Assembly: GCF_007991455.1 (NCBI RefSeq)
Contig: NZ_BJYJ01000035.1
Span: forward strand, 1-38,378
DNA length: 38,378 nucleotides
Direction of reading: 5' to 3'
Source: Chryseobacterium hagamense
GTDB lineage: Bacteria > Bacteroidota > Bacteroidia > Flavobacteriales > Weeksellaceae
The notes under the pieces are model-generated. The model was not told where the DNA came from, did no database searches, and worked only from the letters and a program-made list of their open reading frames with translations. Positions 15,381-23,524 of the stretch are shown here, one piece after another. A program made the translations under genes and the position numbers. How positions within the stretch are numbered: the first letter of the stretch is position 1; each line of letters opens with the position of its first letter.

Positions 15381-16571
15381 TTAAGCATGGGCCTTTCTCC
15401 ATTTAATCATGCTTAAGATAAACAGGCCTAACAATCCCAGAACAAAATACCCTTCCGCTACCTGCAGCTGGATCTGGGGCCGGATTACCGCAACAATGCC
15501 ATAGCTGATGGCGGATGTAATGATAAAAGCCACTCCACCGGTAAGGCCGCCGGCAATTCCGGCAGAATCCGGGAATCTCCCGATGCAGTACGAGAAATAA
15601 TTATTGAAAATAAATCCGGCCGTAACATGGATCATAAAAGCAAATCCTACCAGGCTGTAAATGTTGTTGGAGAAATAAGAGGCCGCAAACATGATAACGA
15701 TGAGCAACAACTGGATCAGGTTCGCATTGCGGATTTTAGGCAGAAAAGCTCTGTTAATAAGCGCCTTTCCCAAAAATCCGCCCGTCATCCAGGCAAATCC
15801 CAGGATCAGGGAGACATAGCCTGCCACCACTTCGGAATACCCCATCTTATGCTCAATAATAAAGGATCCGCACAGATTGAAAAACATAATCATCGAATAG
15901 CTCAGTCCGCACATGATCATTCCGTAGAAAAAATCCCTGGCTTTAAACATGGAACTGTATTCTTTGATCAGGAATTCAAAACGGAACGGATTCCGCTTTT
16001 TCAATGTTTCGCCTGAAAAAACAAGTTCCAAAATCAAAAGCAACAGGCTATAACCGGCCAGCACATAAAAATTCGACTGCCATCCGAAATTTTTCTGCAG
16101 ATAGCCTCCGATGAAAGGGGCGATGATCGGTCCTACCGACCAGACGATCGTCATGATACTCAGGTAATGCTTCCGCTCCTCCCCTTCGTACACATCCACG
16201 AAAAAAGCCCTTTTGGCGACCACGGCAAAGCCTGATAAAACACCCTGCAAAACCCGCATCGCATAGATGACGAAAATATTCTGGGTAGTTGCCGTAATCA
16301 GGAAAGATGCAACAAATAAAACCAGTGAGACCATCGAAATCCGGTACCTTCCGAATGAATCGACAATGCTCCCTGCAAAAAACTGCGTCAGTCCGTAACT
16401 GATCAGGAAAATTGATAAAGTAAGCTGGATATTGCTTTCCGGCTGATGAAGTTCTGTAGCCATACTCGGCATGGAAGGCAGGTAAATGTCCGTTGCAAGC
16501 CCGGACATCGGAATCACGGCAAAAGCGAGGATTGTCGCGATGAATTTATTTTTCTCTTTAAGGGTAACCAT
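15381..16571 (-). CDS. MFS drug exporter, Bcr/CflA-like (DHA1)
   Basis: The 396-residue protein has 12 predicted membrane helices. The first loop carries TDIYLPSMPSMA, the signature of the Bcr/CflA branch of drug/proton antiporters. GSIVDSFGRYR after helix 2 corresponds to the MFS motif A, and RVLQGVLSGFAVVAKRAFF in helix 4-5 to the motif with the conserved Arg. It is expected to expel small hydrophobic compounds across the inner membrane using the proton gradient. It is the last gene of AraC regulator, aldo/keto reductase and exporter, 71 bases after the reductase, which suggests the exported compound is also the one reduced or sensed. Confidence 0.9.
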   Translation of the reverse strand: MVTLKEKNKFIATILAFAVIPMSGLATDIYLPSMPSMATELHQPESNIQLTLSIFLISYGLTQFFAGSIVDSFGRYRISMVSLVLFVASFLITATTQNIFVIYAMRVLQGVLSGFAVVAKRAFFVDVYEGEERKHYLSIMTIVWSVGPIIAPFIGGYLQKNFGWQSNFYVLAGYSLLLLILELVFSGETLKKRNPFRFEFLIKEYSSMFKARDFFYGMIMCGLSYSMIMFFNLCGSFIIEHKMGYSEVVAGYVSLILGFAWMTGGFLGKALINRAFLPKIRNANLIQLLLIVIMFAASYFSNNIYSLVGFAFMIHVTAGFIFNNYFSYCIGRFPDSAGIAGGLTGGVAFIITSAISYGIVAVIRPQIQLQVAEGYFVLGLLGLFILSMIKWRKAHA

Positions 16572-16642
16572 TGCTGCTGCTGAAAATTTTCTTGAACTCC
16601 TGACTCCCGGAAAACGTTCCGGGAACCAAGGATGTTTTTATT

Positions 16643-17644
16643 TTAATTATTCACTAATTTCATAGAACCTTCGCTGTACCGTTCTCCTACGTTCGGATAT
16701 TTTTTCAGGATGGCATCGATGGTTTCCAGATCGGATGGGGAAAGTTCAATATCCGTAGCTGCCATATTCTCTTCCAGATACGGAATGCGCTTGGTTCCCG
16801 GAATCGGAATGATGTCGTCGCCCTGATTCAGCACCCAGGCCAGGGCCAGCTGTGTTCCTTTTACTCCTTTTGAAGCAGCAAATTCGTTGATTTCCTTCGC
16901 CAGATTCCTGTTGTTTTCCAGGTATTCTTCCTGATAACGCGGCAGTGATTTCCTGAAATCTTCATCTCCGAAATTCTGAGCTTCGTTGATATTCGAGAAC
17001 AGGCCTCTTGCCAACGGAGAATAAGGAACCAACGTAATCCCCAATTCCCTGACGGTCGGTAAGATCTGCTGTTCGACATCCCGGGTCAGTAAAGAATATT
17101 CGGACTGCAATGCGGTAATCGGATGGATTTTATTCGCTTTGCGGATAGATTCTGCGGAAGCTTCCGACAATCCCAGATATTTTACTTTTCCGGCCTTCAC
17201 CAGGTCTGCCATTGCACCGACTGTTTCTTCAACCGGAATATTCGGGTCTACCCGGTGGGCGTAGTACAGGTCGATCTCATCGATGTTCAGCCTTTGCAGA
17301 CTGAAGTCAACCGCCTTTCTGATCCATTCCGGTGAACCGTCGAAATAAGTTCCCGGGGCTCCGCTGTGTCCCGCCTTCCCGTCTTTGAATCTGAATCCGA
17401 ATTTGGTAGCGATAAAGATCTTGTCACGGTTCGGAACCAGTACCTTTGCAATCAGCTTTTCGTTTTCTCCGTTGGCATACATATCCGCCGTATCCCAGAA
17501 ATTAACGCCTGAATCCAGTGCGTGATGTAATGTCTTAATACTTTCCTGCTCATCCGTAGGTCCGTATGCAAAGCTCATCCCCATACAGCCTAACCCGATA
17601 GCTGACAATTGTTTTCCTGTGTTTCCTAAAGTTCTGAATTTCAT
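16643..17644 (-). CDS. Aldo/keto reductase
   Basis: The 333-residue protein is a full-length NADPH-dependent AKR of the YajO/YakC-like type. It has the opening GLGCMGMSFAYGP near 17-29, the catalytic Asp-Tyr pair in FWDTADMYANGENE, the Lys in FIATKFGFRF, and His in DLYYAHRVDPN. The C-terminal IPIPGTKRIPYLEENMAA binds the cofactor phosphate. It reduces aldehydes or ketones to alcohols in the cytoplasm; the natural substrate is unknown. A promoter with TAATTTTG (-7) lies just upstream, and an 18-bp sequence shared with the araC-type gene lies upstream of that. Confidence 0.95.
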   Translation of the reverse strand: MKFRTLGNTGKQLSAIGLGCMGMSFAYGPTDEQESIKTLHHALDSGVNFWDTADMYANGENEKLIAKVLVPNRDKIFIATKFGFRFKDGKAGHSGAPGTYFDGSPEWIRKAVDFSLQRLNIDEIDLYYAHRVDPNIPVEETVGAMADLVKAGKVKYLGLSEASAESIRKANKIHPITALQSEYSLLTRDVEQQILPTVRELGITLVPYSPLARGLFSNINEAQNFGDEDFRKSLPRYQEEYLENNRNLAKEINEFAASKGVKGTQLALAWVLNQGDDIIPIPGTKRIPYLEENMAATDIELSPSDLETIDAILKKYPNVGERYSEGSMKLVNN

Positions 17645-17672
17645 AATTGCCTGTGATTTTAAATTGATAGTA

Positions 17673-17703
17673 CAAAATTAGAACAGCCGCCAATCAATTC
17701 CAA
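17673..17703 (-). promoter_or_regulatory. Promoter for the aldo/keto reductase-MFS unit
   Basis: On the minus strand TTGG (revcomp of 17700-17703) is followed after 19 bases by TAATTTTG (17673-17680). This is a good fit to the Bacteroidota -33 TTG / -7 TAnnTTTG pattern. The -7 box ends 28 bases before the reductase ATG. Confidence 0.55.
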
Positions 17704-17710
17704 TATAGAT

Positions 17711-17740
17711 TTCAAACAAAGAATTATAAAATTCAAACAA
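17711..17740. promoter_or_regulatory. Probable AraC-regulator operator upstream of the reductase
   Basis: TTCAAAC occurs at 17711 and again at 17732, 21 bp apart (two helical turns), just upstream of the -33 element. The right part, 17722-17739 (AATTATAAAATTCAAACA), is identical for 18 bases to 18634-18651 in front of the araC-type gene. AraC/XylS proteins typically bind such direct half-site pairs. Confidence 0.55.
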
Positions 17741-18629
17741 CCGCTGTTCTGATAGCATTCGGCGTCATTCCGGTATGTTTCTTAAAATAATTGGTAAAAT
17801 AGGCGGGTTCTTCGAAACCCAGTCCGTAAGCAATTTCGGAAACGCTCCAGTCGGTATGCTTCAGCAGTGCCCGGGCTTCATGAATAATCCTTGCCGTAAT
17901 CTGCTGGCTGGTGGTTTTCCCGGTGATCTCTTTTACGGAACGGTTCAGCGAATTGACGTGAATGAAAAGACTATCCGCATAATCCACGGGGCTTTTCAGC
18001 TTTAAAAATCTTTCCGGACTGTCGATCGGGAACTGCCTTTCCAGCAGTTCCATAAACAGGGAGGCAATTCTCTGGGAAGCATTCTGATAAGGCTCAAAGG
18101 TTTCCGCCGGATGCATTTTCATCGTTTCGTGGATCAGCAGATGCAGATAAGCCCGGAGCATATCGTATTTGTGCAGGTAATCCGACTGGATTTCGGCCAT
18201 CATCTTCATGAAAAGATCCGAAACGGTATGCTGCTGCTCTTCATTAATAAAGAAAACAGGAGTCCCGCCGATTTTAAAGAGCTGTGAATCCTGAAGATTT
18301 CCCAGACGGTGGCCCTCATGAACAAACTGATCCGTAAAAAGACAGAAAAACCCTTTCTGATCACTGTCCTCCGCTTCCCAGGAATAAGGAATCAGAGGAT
18401 TGGAAAAAAGCAGCGCAGGGCGGTCGACGTAGATCCATTTATCTGCATAATGCAGCTTTCCTTTGCCGATGATCATCGAGATTTTATAATAATCCCTTCG
18501 GCTGTACGGCGTCACCAGCGAACAGCTATCCCGGGAAAAAACATTGAAATGCCCTACTCCCGGCGTTTTCACACACTCCAGGCCGACACGCTGGTAAAAA
18601 CCTTTTATCGTTTCATTGGATTCCATCAT
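17733..18629 (-). CDS. AraC family transcriptional regulator
   Basis: The 298-residue protein has an N-terminal cupin-like sensor (about 10-150) and a C-terminal two-HTH AraC domain (about 190-298). The second HTH contains WSVSEIAYGLGFEEPAYFTN and FKKHTGMTPNAIR, the classic AraC ending. The effector is unknown. The gene reads into the reductase promoter region, and its stop overlaps the second TTCAAAC half-site. The regulon is probably itself plus the reductase and the exporter. Two adjacent Met codons are at the start. Confidence 0.95.
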   Translation of the reverse strand: MMESNETIKGFYQRVGLECVKTPGVGHFNVFSRDSCSLVTPYSRRDYYKISMIIGKGKLHYADKWIYVDRPALLFSNPLIPYSWEAEDSDQKGFFCLFTDQFVHEGHRLGNLQDSQLFKIGGTPVFFINEEQQHTVSDLFMKMMAEIQSDYLHKYDMLRAYLHLLIHETMKMHPAETFEPYQNASQRIASLFMELLERQFPIDSPERFLKLKSPVDYADSLFIHVNSLNRSVKEITGKTTSQQITARIIHEARALLKHTDWSVSEIAYGLGFEEPAYFTNYFKKHTGMTPNAIRTAVV

Positions 18630-18633
18630 CCAA

Positions 18634-18651
18634 AATTATAAAATTCAAACA
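18634..18651. promoter_or_regulatory. 18-bp operator-like repeat upstream of the AraC gene
   Basis: AATTATAAAATTCAAACA is the exact 18-base copy of 17722-17739. It starts five bases before the first ATG of the regulator, so binding here would block its own promoter or translation start. Negative autoregulation is an inference from this position. Confidence 0.5.
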
Positions 18652-18684
18652 GAATAAAAATATAAATTCCGGAAAAACCGAAAT

Positions 18685-18718
18685 AAAAAACGGCCGGTCT
18701 TCCGAACCAGCCGTTTTT
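18685..18718 (-). terminator. Terminator for the secreted small protein gene
   Basis: AAAAACGGCCGGT pairs with ACCAGCCGTTTTT across TTCCGAA-like loop bases, with A/T runs on both outer sides. It follows the minus-strand gene at 18747-19169 and also isolates the araC-type gene from it. It is symmetric and could work in both directions. Confidence 0.85.
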
Positions 18719-18746
18719 CTGTTTGCGCTTATATCAAATATTCCTT

Positions 18747-19169
18747 TTAGTGATGCCCGTTTCCGTGTTTGCCTTTATGCATCTTCATTTTTTTGTCCAT
18801 GTGCTTGTAGCGTTTATCATTGTTTTTATTACGGTTATATACTGCTACAGGATTCTGCCCTTTATAATACTTGTTCCTGAACTTCATATATTTCTCGCGG
18901 CCCATAATTCTTTCCAACTCACCGTACCGGTCGGTTCTCCAGCGGTCCGGATTGTTGGTATAAGCCCGGTCCCAGGTATCATAATCGCGGTAGCGGTCGT
19001 TCAGGGCATAAATCTGGTTTGCCTGGTTAGAAGATAAAACGAGATCGGAAACAACACTCTGCCAGTTAACATCGGTGATGCTTCTTCTGTAATCATTGTA
19101 ATAATCAGTTTGTGCATTTGAAAGACTGAACGTTCCGATTAACATGATAGCTGCTATTAACTTTTTCAT
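18747..19169 (-). CDS. Secreted small protein with Met/His/Lys-rich tail
   Basis: I do not recognise a family. The 140-residue product begins MKKLIAAIMLIGTFSLSNAQ, a signal peptide with cleavage after SNA, so it is periplasmic or exported. I take this start because two further Met codons upstream (to 19202) only lengthen the signal awkwardly; MIMKK at 19175 is an alternative. The mature part has a DUF-like alpha-helical layout with many Tyr, Asp and Arg (RYRDYDTWDRAY). The last 20 or so residues are rich in Lys, Met, His and Gly (HKGKHGNGHH at the end), which could bind metal ions. A terminator lies 30 bases downstream. Confidence 0.75.
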   Translation of the reverse strand: MKKLIAAIMLIGTFSLSNAQTDYYNDYRRSITDVNWQSVVSDLVLSSNQANQIYALNDRYRDYDTWDRAYTNNPDRWRTDRYGELERIMGREKYMKFRNKYYKGQNPVAVYNRNKNNDKRYKHMDKKMKMHKGKHGNGHH

Positions 19170-19202
19170 AATCATCAAATTTAAATATTCTAGTATTTTC
19201 AA

Positions 19203-19567
19203 TTAAAATGCCATATTATTTTAAACAATGCAAATATTTGTTAAAAATTTCATAATAAAATAACCAAAAGTAGCCATCCAGTAATAAAGTCACATCTGTA
19301 TGAATTTTTAAAGGTATTAAATTGCTGTCAATCAAAATATTAAAGGCCGGAAAGAAACTCACAGAAAGTAAAGCCTGAAATCTTAATAATTTAATTGAAT
19401 GAACCTAATGATCTTCGAAAATCTGTAGATCACCGGTTTAGATATTACCGTAATTATTTAATCACAGAGCATTCGCAAAAGGCATTGCTGATTAAAGAGC
19501 TGAATGATTGCATCCAACAGGTATACAAGATATTTCGTGCTCCGCTTTTAAATTAATGAAAATCCAG
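19203..19567. other. Gene-free spacer
   Basis: About 360 bases with no frame or RNA that I can support. The next 110 bases contain R repeat copy 7, and the start of the GNAT gene follows at 19830. Confidence 0.45.
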
Positions 19568-19680
19568 GGAGCTGAGGCTACCCGGTGCTACCGGATTATC
19601 TGTGAAAATCTACGGAAATCTGCCGCAGGCATATCCATTAAAAAGCTTTAGCTTTTATCTTACACGATCTAAAGATATTT
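19568..19680 (-). repeat. Dispersed repeat R, copy 7 (degenerate)
   Basis: GGGAGCTGAGGCTACCCGGT near 19568-19587, ATCTGTGAAAATCTACGG and AAAGCTTTAGCTTTTATCTT resemble modules of the R family, in altered order and with many substitutions. It is the most decayed copy and is weakly supported. Confidence 0.4.
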
Positions 19681-19829
19681 TCAATACAATGAATATCATG
19701 TGTCCAGTATGTTACGAACAATACAACTATTTATGAAAATGTATATGAAAAATATAAAATTTTTCAATTTTAATTTGTAATTTTAAAAAAGCTTACAGTC
19801 ATTTTTTATTCACCGAAAATCTTAATCGT

Positions 19830-20117
19830 ATGGAAAATATAAAATTTGAAATAGCTTCCTATCAGGACGAACTGCAGATCTTAATCGATGATAGAAAAGC
19901 TGGGTATATGTCTATCGAAATAGACGGCCGGTTACTGATCGTCTATTACACCAAGCTTGATGAAGAACATGAAGGAAAAGGCTATGCGAAGATGCTCCTC
20001 GACGAGTTGGTACGTTATGCCGAGGAAAAAGACCTGATGATTGATCCGGAATGCGATTTCGTAAGACAGCAGTTTGAAAATCATCCCGCCCGGTACAAAG
20101 ACATCTGGCATGCCTGA
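19830..20117 (+). CDS. Small GNAT-family N-acetyltransferase (YidJ/YjdJ type)
   Basis: The 95-residue protein is a minimal GNAT domain. The acetyl-CoA loop is EGKGYAKMLLDELVRYAEEK near 50-69, preceded by the strands IEIDGRLLIVYYTKLDEE. The end, CDFVRQQFENHPARYKDI, is the standard finish of the short GNAT branch (proteins of 90-100 residues). It transfers an acetyl group to an unknown acceptor. The gene faces the metallohydrolase gene, one base from its stop, so the two converge with no spacer. Confidence 0.9.
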   Translation: MENIKFEIASYQDELQILIDDRKAGYMSIEIDGRLLIVYYTKLDEEHEGKGYAKMLLDELVRYAEEKDLMIDPECDFVRQQFENHPARYKDIWHA

Positions 20118-20118
20118 A

Positions 20119-21216
20119 TCAATCTTCCCACCACGTTTTAAAGGCATGATCGGATTCGGATAAATTTAACGGTTCACCGATCATTGGCGTGAGAACGTTA
20201 AGATTTTTTGCCTTTCCAAGAGTCGTTACTTTCTGCAGCGGTTCGTTCCACGCATGAAGAGCCAAAGCGAATTTTGAGGAGTGAACCGGAATGATATTTT
20301 TAGCATTTACGTCAATACTGGCCTGAATCACATCTTCCGGCAGGGCGTGAATGTATTTCCATGCCTCATTATACTGCCCGTTTTCAATAATGGCATAGTC
20401 GAAAGGCCCGTATTTTTCGCCGATCATTTTGAAATGGGTATCATAGCCGCTGTCTCCGCCTAAGAACAGTTTCCTGGTCGGGGTTTCCAGAACATAGGAC
20501 GTCCAAAGCGTGACATTCCTTTTTACTTTCCGTCCCGAAAAATGGCGGGCAGGCGTAAAGATAATCCTGAGATTATTTTTCAGCACCGCTTCACCGCCCC
20601 AGTCTTCCTCGATAAGCTGTTCCGGACGGTAACCCCATCTTTCCAGGTGTGCCCCGACCCCCAGAGGAAGAATAACTTTTGATACTCTATCTTTAATCGC
20701 TTTTACCGTCGGATAGTCCAGATGGTCGTAATGGTCATGGGTAATCACCAGATAATCCAGTGCAGGAATATCTTCCGGCTTAAAAATATCGGCTCCGGTA
20801 AAAGCTTTGTTGAAAAATTTGAACGGCGAACCGTAGGTGCTTAAAACCGGATCGATCAGAAAGGAAACCCCATCGGTCTGGATGTAATACGTAGAATGTC
20901 CCAGCCAGATGAAAACATCCTGATCCTTAGGAAAGGATTTCAGATCGGTATGAATGGACGGAATATTGTTCAAAGGCTTCAGGAGCGGATTTTTCTTCTT
21001 GAAAAAGAAGTCGTACATCACTTTCGGCATAGAGTATCCTTCCGCCAGGGAAGGTGTGTCGCTGAGATTCTGAAACTGATGGTTTTTATAATGTTGGGAT
21101 TGCCGTATCCTCTTCAGCCGCTCCCCTTTGGCTTCCGAGCCGAAAACTTCCTGCCCGGTAATAGCAAAATACAGAAGAACGATCAGGATGGGGGCTGCGA
21201 TAATGAGGTATGTCAT
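20119..21216 (-). CDS. Membrane-anchored MBL-fold metallohydrolase (UlaG / NAPE-PLD-like)
   Basis: The 365-residue protein has a single N-terminal hydrophobic helix (about 3-20) and a metallo-beta-lactamase fold. Metal ligands are HDHYDHLD at 160-167, PARHFSGR, GGDSGYD and HSSKFA. The GHSTY near 106-110 and the DPVLS segment match the N-acylphosphatidylethanolamine phospholipase D-like and UlaG-like branch. Two metal ions (usually zinc) at this site would hydrolyse a phosphodiester or lactone. The substrate is unknown, and the anchor suggests a membrane-lipid or membrane-associated target. It converges with the GNAT gene. Confidence 0.93.
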   Translation of the reverse strand: MTYLIIAAPILIVLLYFAITGQEVFGSEAKGERLKRIRQSQHYKNHQFQNLSDTPSLAEGYSMPKVMYDFFFKKKNPLLKPLNNIPSIHTDLKSFPKDQDVFIWLGHSTYYIQTDGVSFLIDPVLSTYGSPFKFFNKAFTGADIFKPEDIPALDYLVITHDHYDHLDYPTVKAIKDRVSKVILPLGVGAHLERWGYRPEQLIEEDWGGEAVLKNNLRIIFTPARHFSGRKVKRNVTLWTSYVLETPTRKLFLGGDSGYDTHFKMIGEKYGPFDYAIIENGQYNEAWKYIHALPEDVIQASIDVNAKNIIPVHSSKFALALHAWNEPLQKVTTLGKAKNLNVLTPMIGEPLNLSESDHAFKTWWED

Positions 21217-21376
21217 TTTTTATGGGTATAGGGGTAACTTTATTGTCTTTTGACGATTCAAAAACTAAAAACCTTTATTTTTAATGAAAATTTTTAACCG
21301 GATTCTGCAAATTTATAACGAACCGCATTTATTAATTGCTGTAAACTATTAAATTAGCTTCCGGAAATCGTTTGTC

Positions 21377-22924
21377 GTGCATTTAAAAAATTATCTCATC
21401 TTTCTGCTTGTCTTTTCCCTGACTTCCTGTGTGTCGGTAAAGAAATATAATGAACATCAAAAAGTATGCATTCCTCCCGAAAAACTGAAGGCGGATGTAG
21501 ATTTCGCCTATTCCAGACTGAAGGAAACCCATCCTCAGCTGTATTGGTATATTTCAGAAAAGGAACTGGATCATAAATTCGACAGCCTTAAGCAGACCCT
21601 CACCCAACCGCTTACCCCGCTTCAGTTTTACTTTAAGCTGCAACCGGTGATTGCAGGCATCCGCGAAGGCCATCTTTCGCTCAGGATCCCTTCAAAGATG
21701 ATTACGAAAAAAGAAATTAAAAATCTGGAGGGTAAAAAAGGTATGTTCAGCCGTTTCGGCTACTACATTGACGGCGATCGTCTGTTCATCATTGAAAATA
21801 AAGATTCCATCCGGCATATACAGCCGGGTACTGAAATCCTGTCCATCGACCGTGTTCCCGTTTCGGACTACATCAGAAAATACCGGAAGCTGATCAGCAG
21901 TGACGGTTTCAATACGACTTTTCATCCGTACTATCTGAAAGATGTATTTTTCGGTTACTATGTAGCGGAAAAAGGATATCAGGACCGCGCTACCCTGGAA
22001 ACGCTTTACAAGGGGCAAAAAAAAACTTACGAACTGACCCGCGAAGAAAAGTCCGGAGACGACCTCAAAAAAGAAAAAGAAAACAGGAAAAGAACAGAAG
22101 AAAAAAAGATCAATGACTACATTGCTTTCAGTGATTCTTATAACAGAAGTTTTAAATTTCTGGATCAGGACAGCACGACTGCATACATCAGGATAAAAAG
22201 TTTTTCGGGCGATTATTCAGCTAAATTTTACAAAGAAACTTTCGGTAAAATCAAAAAAGCGGGATCATCTTATCTCGTTATCGATATCCGGAACAATTAC
22301 GGCGGCTCCCTGCAGGAGATCAACAACCTCTACTCGTACCTCAGCCCCGAACCTTATACGCTGATCAAACCCTCACAGGTGGCCTCAGCCGCATCGCCCC
22401 TGAAAACAAATTATTTCAGGAAGTCCGGCTTTTTCCCTTACGTTTTAAAAACCCTTGCCTACCCTGCTTTTTTCTTCGGACAGACATTCAGCACATATAA
22501 AAAAGACGGCCGGTACTATTATAAAAACAAAGCCGACAAGCTAACAAAACCCAAGCAGGATGTTTTTACGGGGAAAATTTTCGTGCTGATCAACGGCAGC
22601 AGCTTTTCGGCCTCTTCGATCCTGACGGCTAAAATGAAAAACGATAAAAGAGCCGTTCTTGTCGGTGAAGAAACCGGCGGGGCCAATGACGGAACGGTAG
22701 CCGGATTCTATTCCTACCAGACCCTCCCGAATTCAAAAATTGATTTACCGATCGGCGTGCTTCTGGTACAGCCCAATATCGATTTTACCGGCACTAAAAA
22801 AGGTGTTGTGCCGGATGTGAAAATTTCTGAAACCATGCAGGATATCCTGGATCAAAAAGATCCCGAAATGGATTGGGTGATGAAAGAAATTGATCAAGAA
22901 AAAAATGAGAAACAGAAGTATTGA
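21377..22924 (+). CDS. S41 family (C-terminal processing) peptidase, lipoprotein
   Basis: The 515-residue protein starts with GTG at 21377. No ATG occurs in frame between the upstream stop (21350) and the signal peptide, and the first residues (MHLKNYLIFLLVFSLTSCVS) form a proper lipoprotein signal with Cys18. A PDZ-like region (about 150-180) with IQPGTEILSIDRVPV is followed by the S41 protease part. YLVIDIRNNYGGSL near 300 and INGSSFSASSILTAKMKN near 410 hold the catalytic Ser, and VGEETGGANDGT follows. It would degrade or process proteins at the cell envelope. It overlaps the SanA-like gene, so the two are co-expressed. Confidence 0.9.
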   Translation: MHLKNYLIFLLVFSLTSCVSVKKYNEHQKVCIPPEKLKADVDFAYSRLKETHPQLYWYISEKELDHKFDSLKQTLTQPLTPLQFYFKLQPVIAGIREGHLSLRIPSKMITKKEIKNLEGKKGMFSRFGYYIDGDRLFIIENKDSIRHIQPGTEILSIDRVPVSDYIRKYRKLISSDGFNTTFHPYYLKDVFFGYYVAEKGYQDRATLETLYKGQKKTYELTREEKSGDDLKKEKENRKRTEEKKINDYIAFSDSYNRSFKFLDQDSTTAYIRIKSFSGDYSAKFYKETFGKIKKAGSSYLVIDIRNNYGGSLQEINNLYSYLSPEPYTLIKPSQVASAASPLKTNYFRKSGFFPYVLKTLAYPAFFFGQTFSTYKKDGRYYYKNKADKLTKPKQDVFTGKIFVLINGSSFSASSILTAKMKNDKRAVLVGEETGGANDGTVAGFYSYQTLPNSKIDLPIGVLLVQPNIDFTGTKKGVVPDVKISETMQDILDQKDPEMDWVMKEIDQEKNEKQKY

Positions 22925-23492
22925 TTTTATGGACAGAAAATTTTTCAGGTTTTTTAAAATCTTTGTGGCCCTGCTTTTCTTATGGTTTGCCGCTCATTCC
23001 ATCTACATTATTGCAGACGGTATTTCTGATAACGGAAAGCGGGCAGACCTTGCCGTCATTTTGGGAAATAAAGTCAATGACAACGGTACCTTATCGACCA
23101 GACTGGAAAAACGCCTGGAAAGCGGCATCAGTCTCTACAGGGATCAACGGGTAAGAAAGATCCTGGTAAGCGGAGGACTGGGAAAGGAAGGCTTTTACGA
23201 AGGCGATGAAATGAAAGAATTCCTGGTTTCAAAAGGTATTCCTGCTTCAGCGATTACGGTAGACAATCAAGGGGACAACACCAGGAAAACCGTTGAAAAT
23301 ACCCTGCGGTTAAGACCTGAGCTTCACTTCAACAGCCTGATTGTTGTTTCCCAATATTTTCATGTTACCCGGACTAAAAAACTGTTCAGGGAAAAAGGGT
23401 TTCAGGAAGTAAGTTCGGTAAGCCCGGATTATTTTGAGTGGAAGGATCTGTATGCCTTAATCAGGGAATTTCCGGCTTATTATACCCAATAA
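22905..23492 (+). CDS. SanA/YdcF-like (DUF218/ElyC) membrane protein
   Basis: The 195-residue protein has one N-terminal membrane helix (about 17-37) and a DUF218-type Rossmann-like domain. Features are LAVILGNKVNDNGTLSTRL, RKILVSGGLGKEGFYEGDEM, KGIPASAITVDNQGDNT, ENTLR and VVSQYFHVTRTKKLF. This group (SanA, YdcF, ElyC) supports cell-wall integrity and vancomycin tolerance in other bacteria; the enzyme activity is uncertain. The start is ambiguous: ATG at 22905 (overlapping the protease end by 20 bases) or ATG at 22929 (four bases after the protease stop). Both give a hydrophobic helix. It is co-transcribed with the S41 gene. Confidence 0.9.
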   Translation: MRNRSIDFMDRKFFRFFKIFVALLFLWFAAHSIYIIADGISDNGKRADLAVILGNKVNDNGTLSTRLEKRLESGISLYRDQRVRKILVSGGLGKEGFYEGDEMKEFLVSKGIPASAITVDNQGDNTRKTVENTLRLRPELHFNSLIVVSQYFHVTRTKKLFREKGFQEVSSVSPDYFEWKDLYALIREFPAYYTQ

Positions 23493-23523
23493 AGTTCCGG
23501 CAGACCTTTGGTCCGCCGGAATT
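23493..23523. terminator. Convergent terminator between SanA-like and membrane protein genes
   Basis: AGTTCCGGCAGAC pairs with GTCCGCCGGAATT across CTTTG, giving about 11 pairs with one or two mismatches. It begins directly after the plus-strand stop and ends one base before the minus-strand stop of 23525-24118, so it serves both transcripts. Confidence 0.7.
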
Positions 23524-23524
23524 A

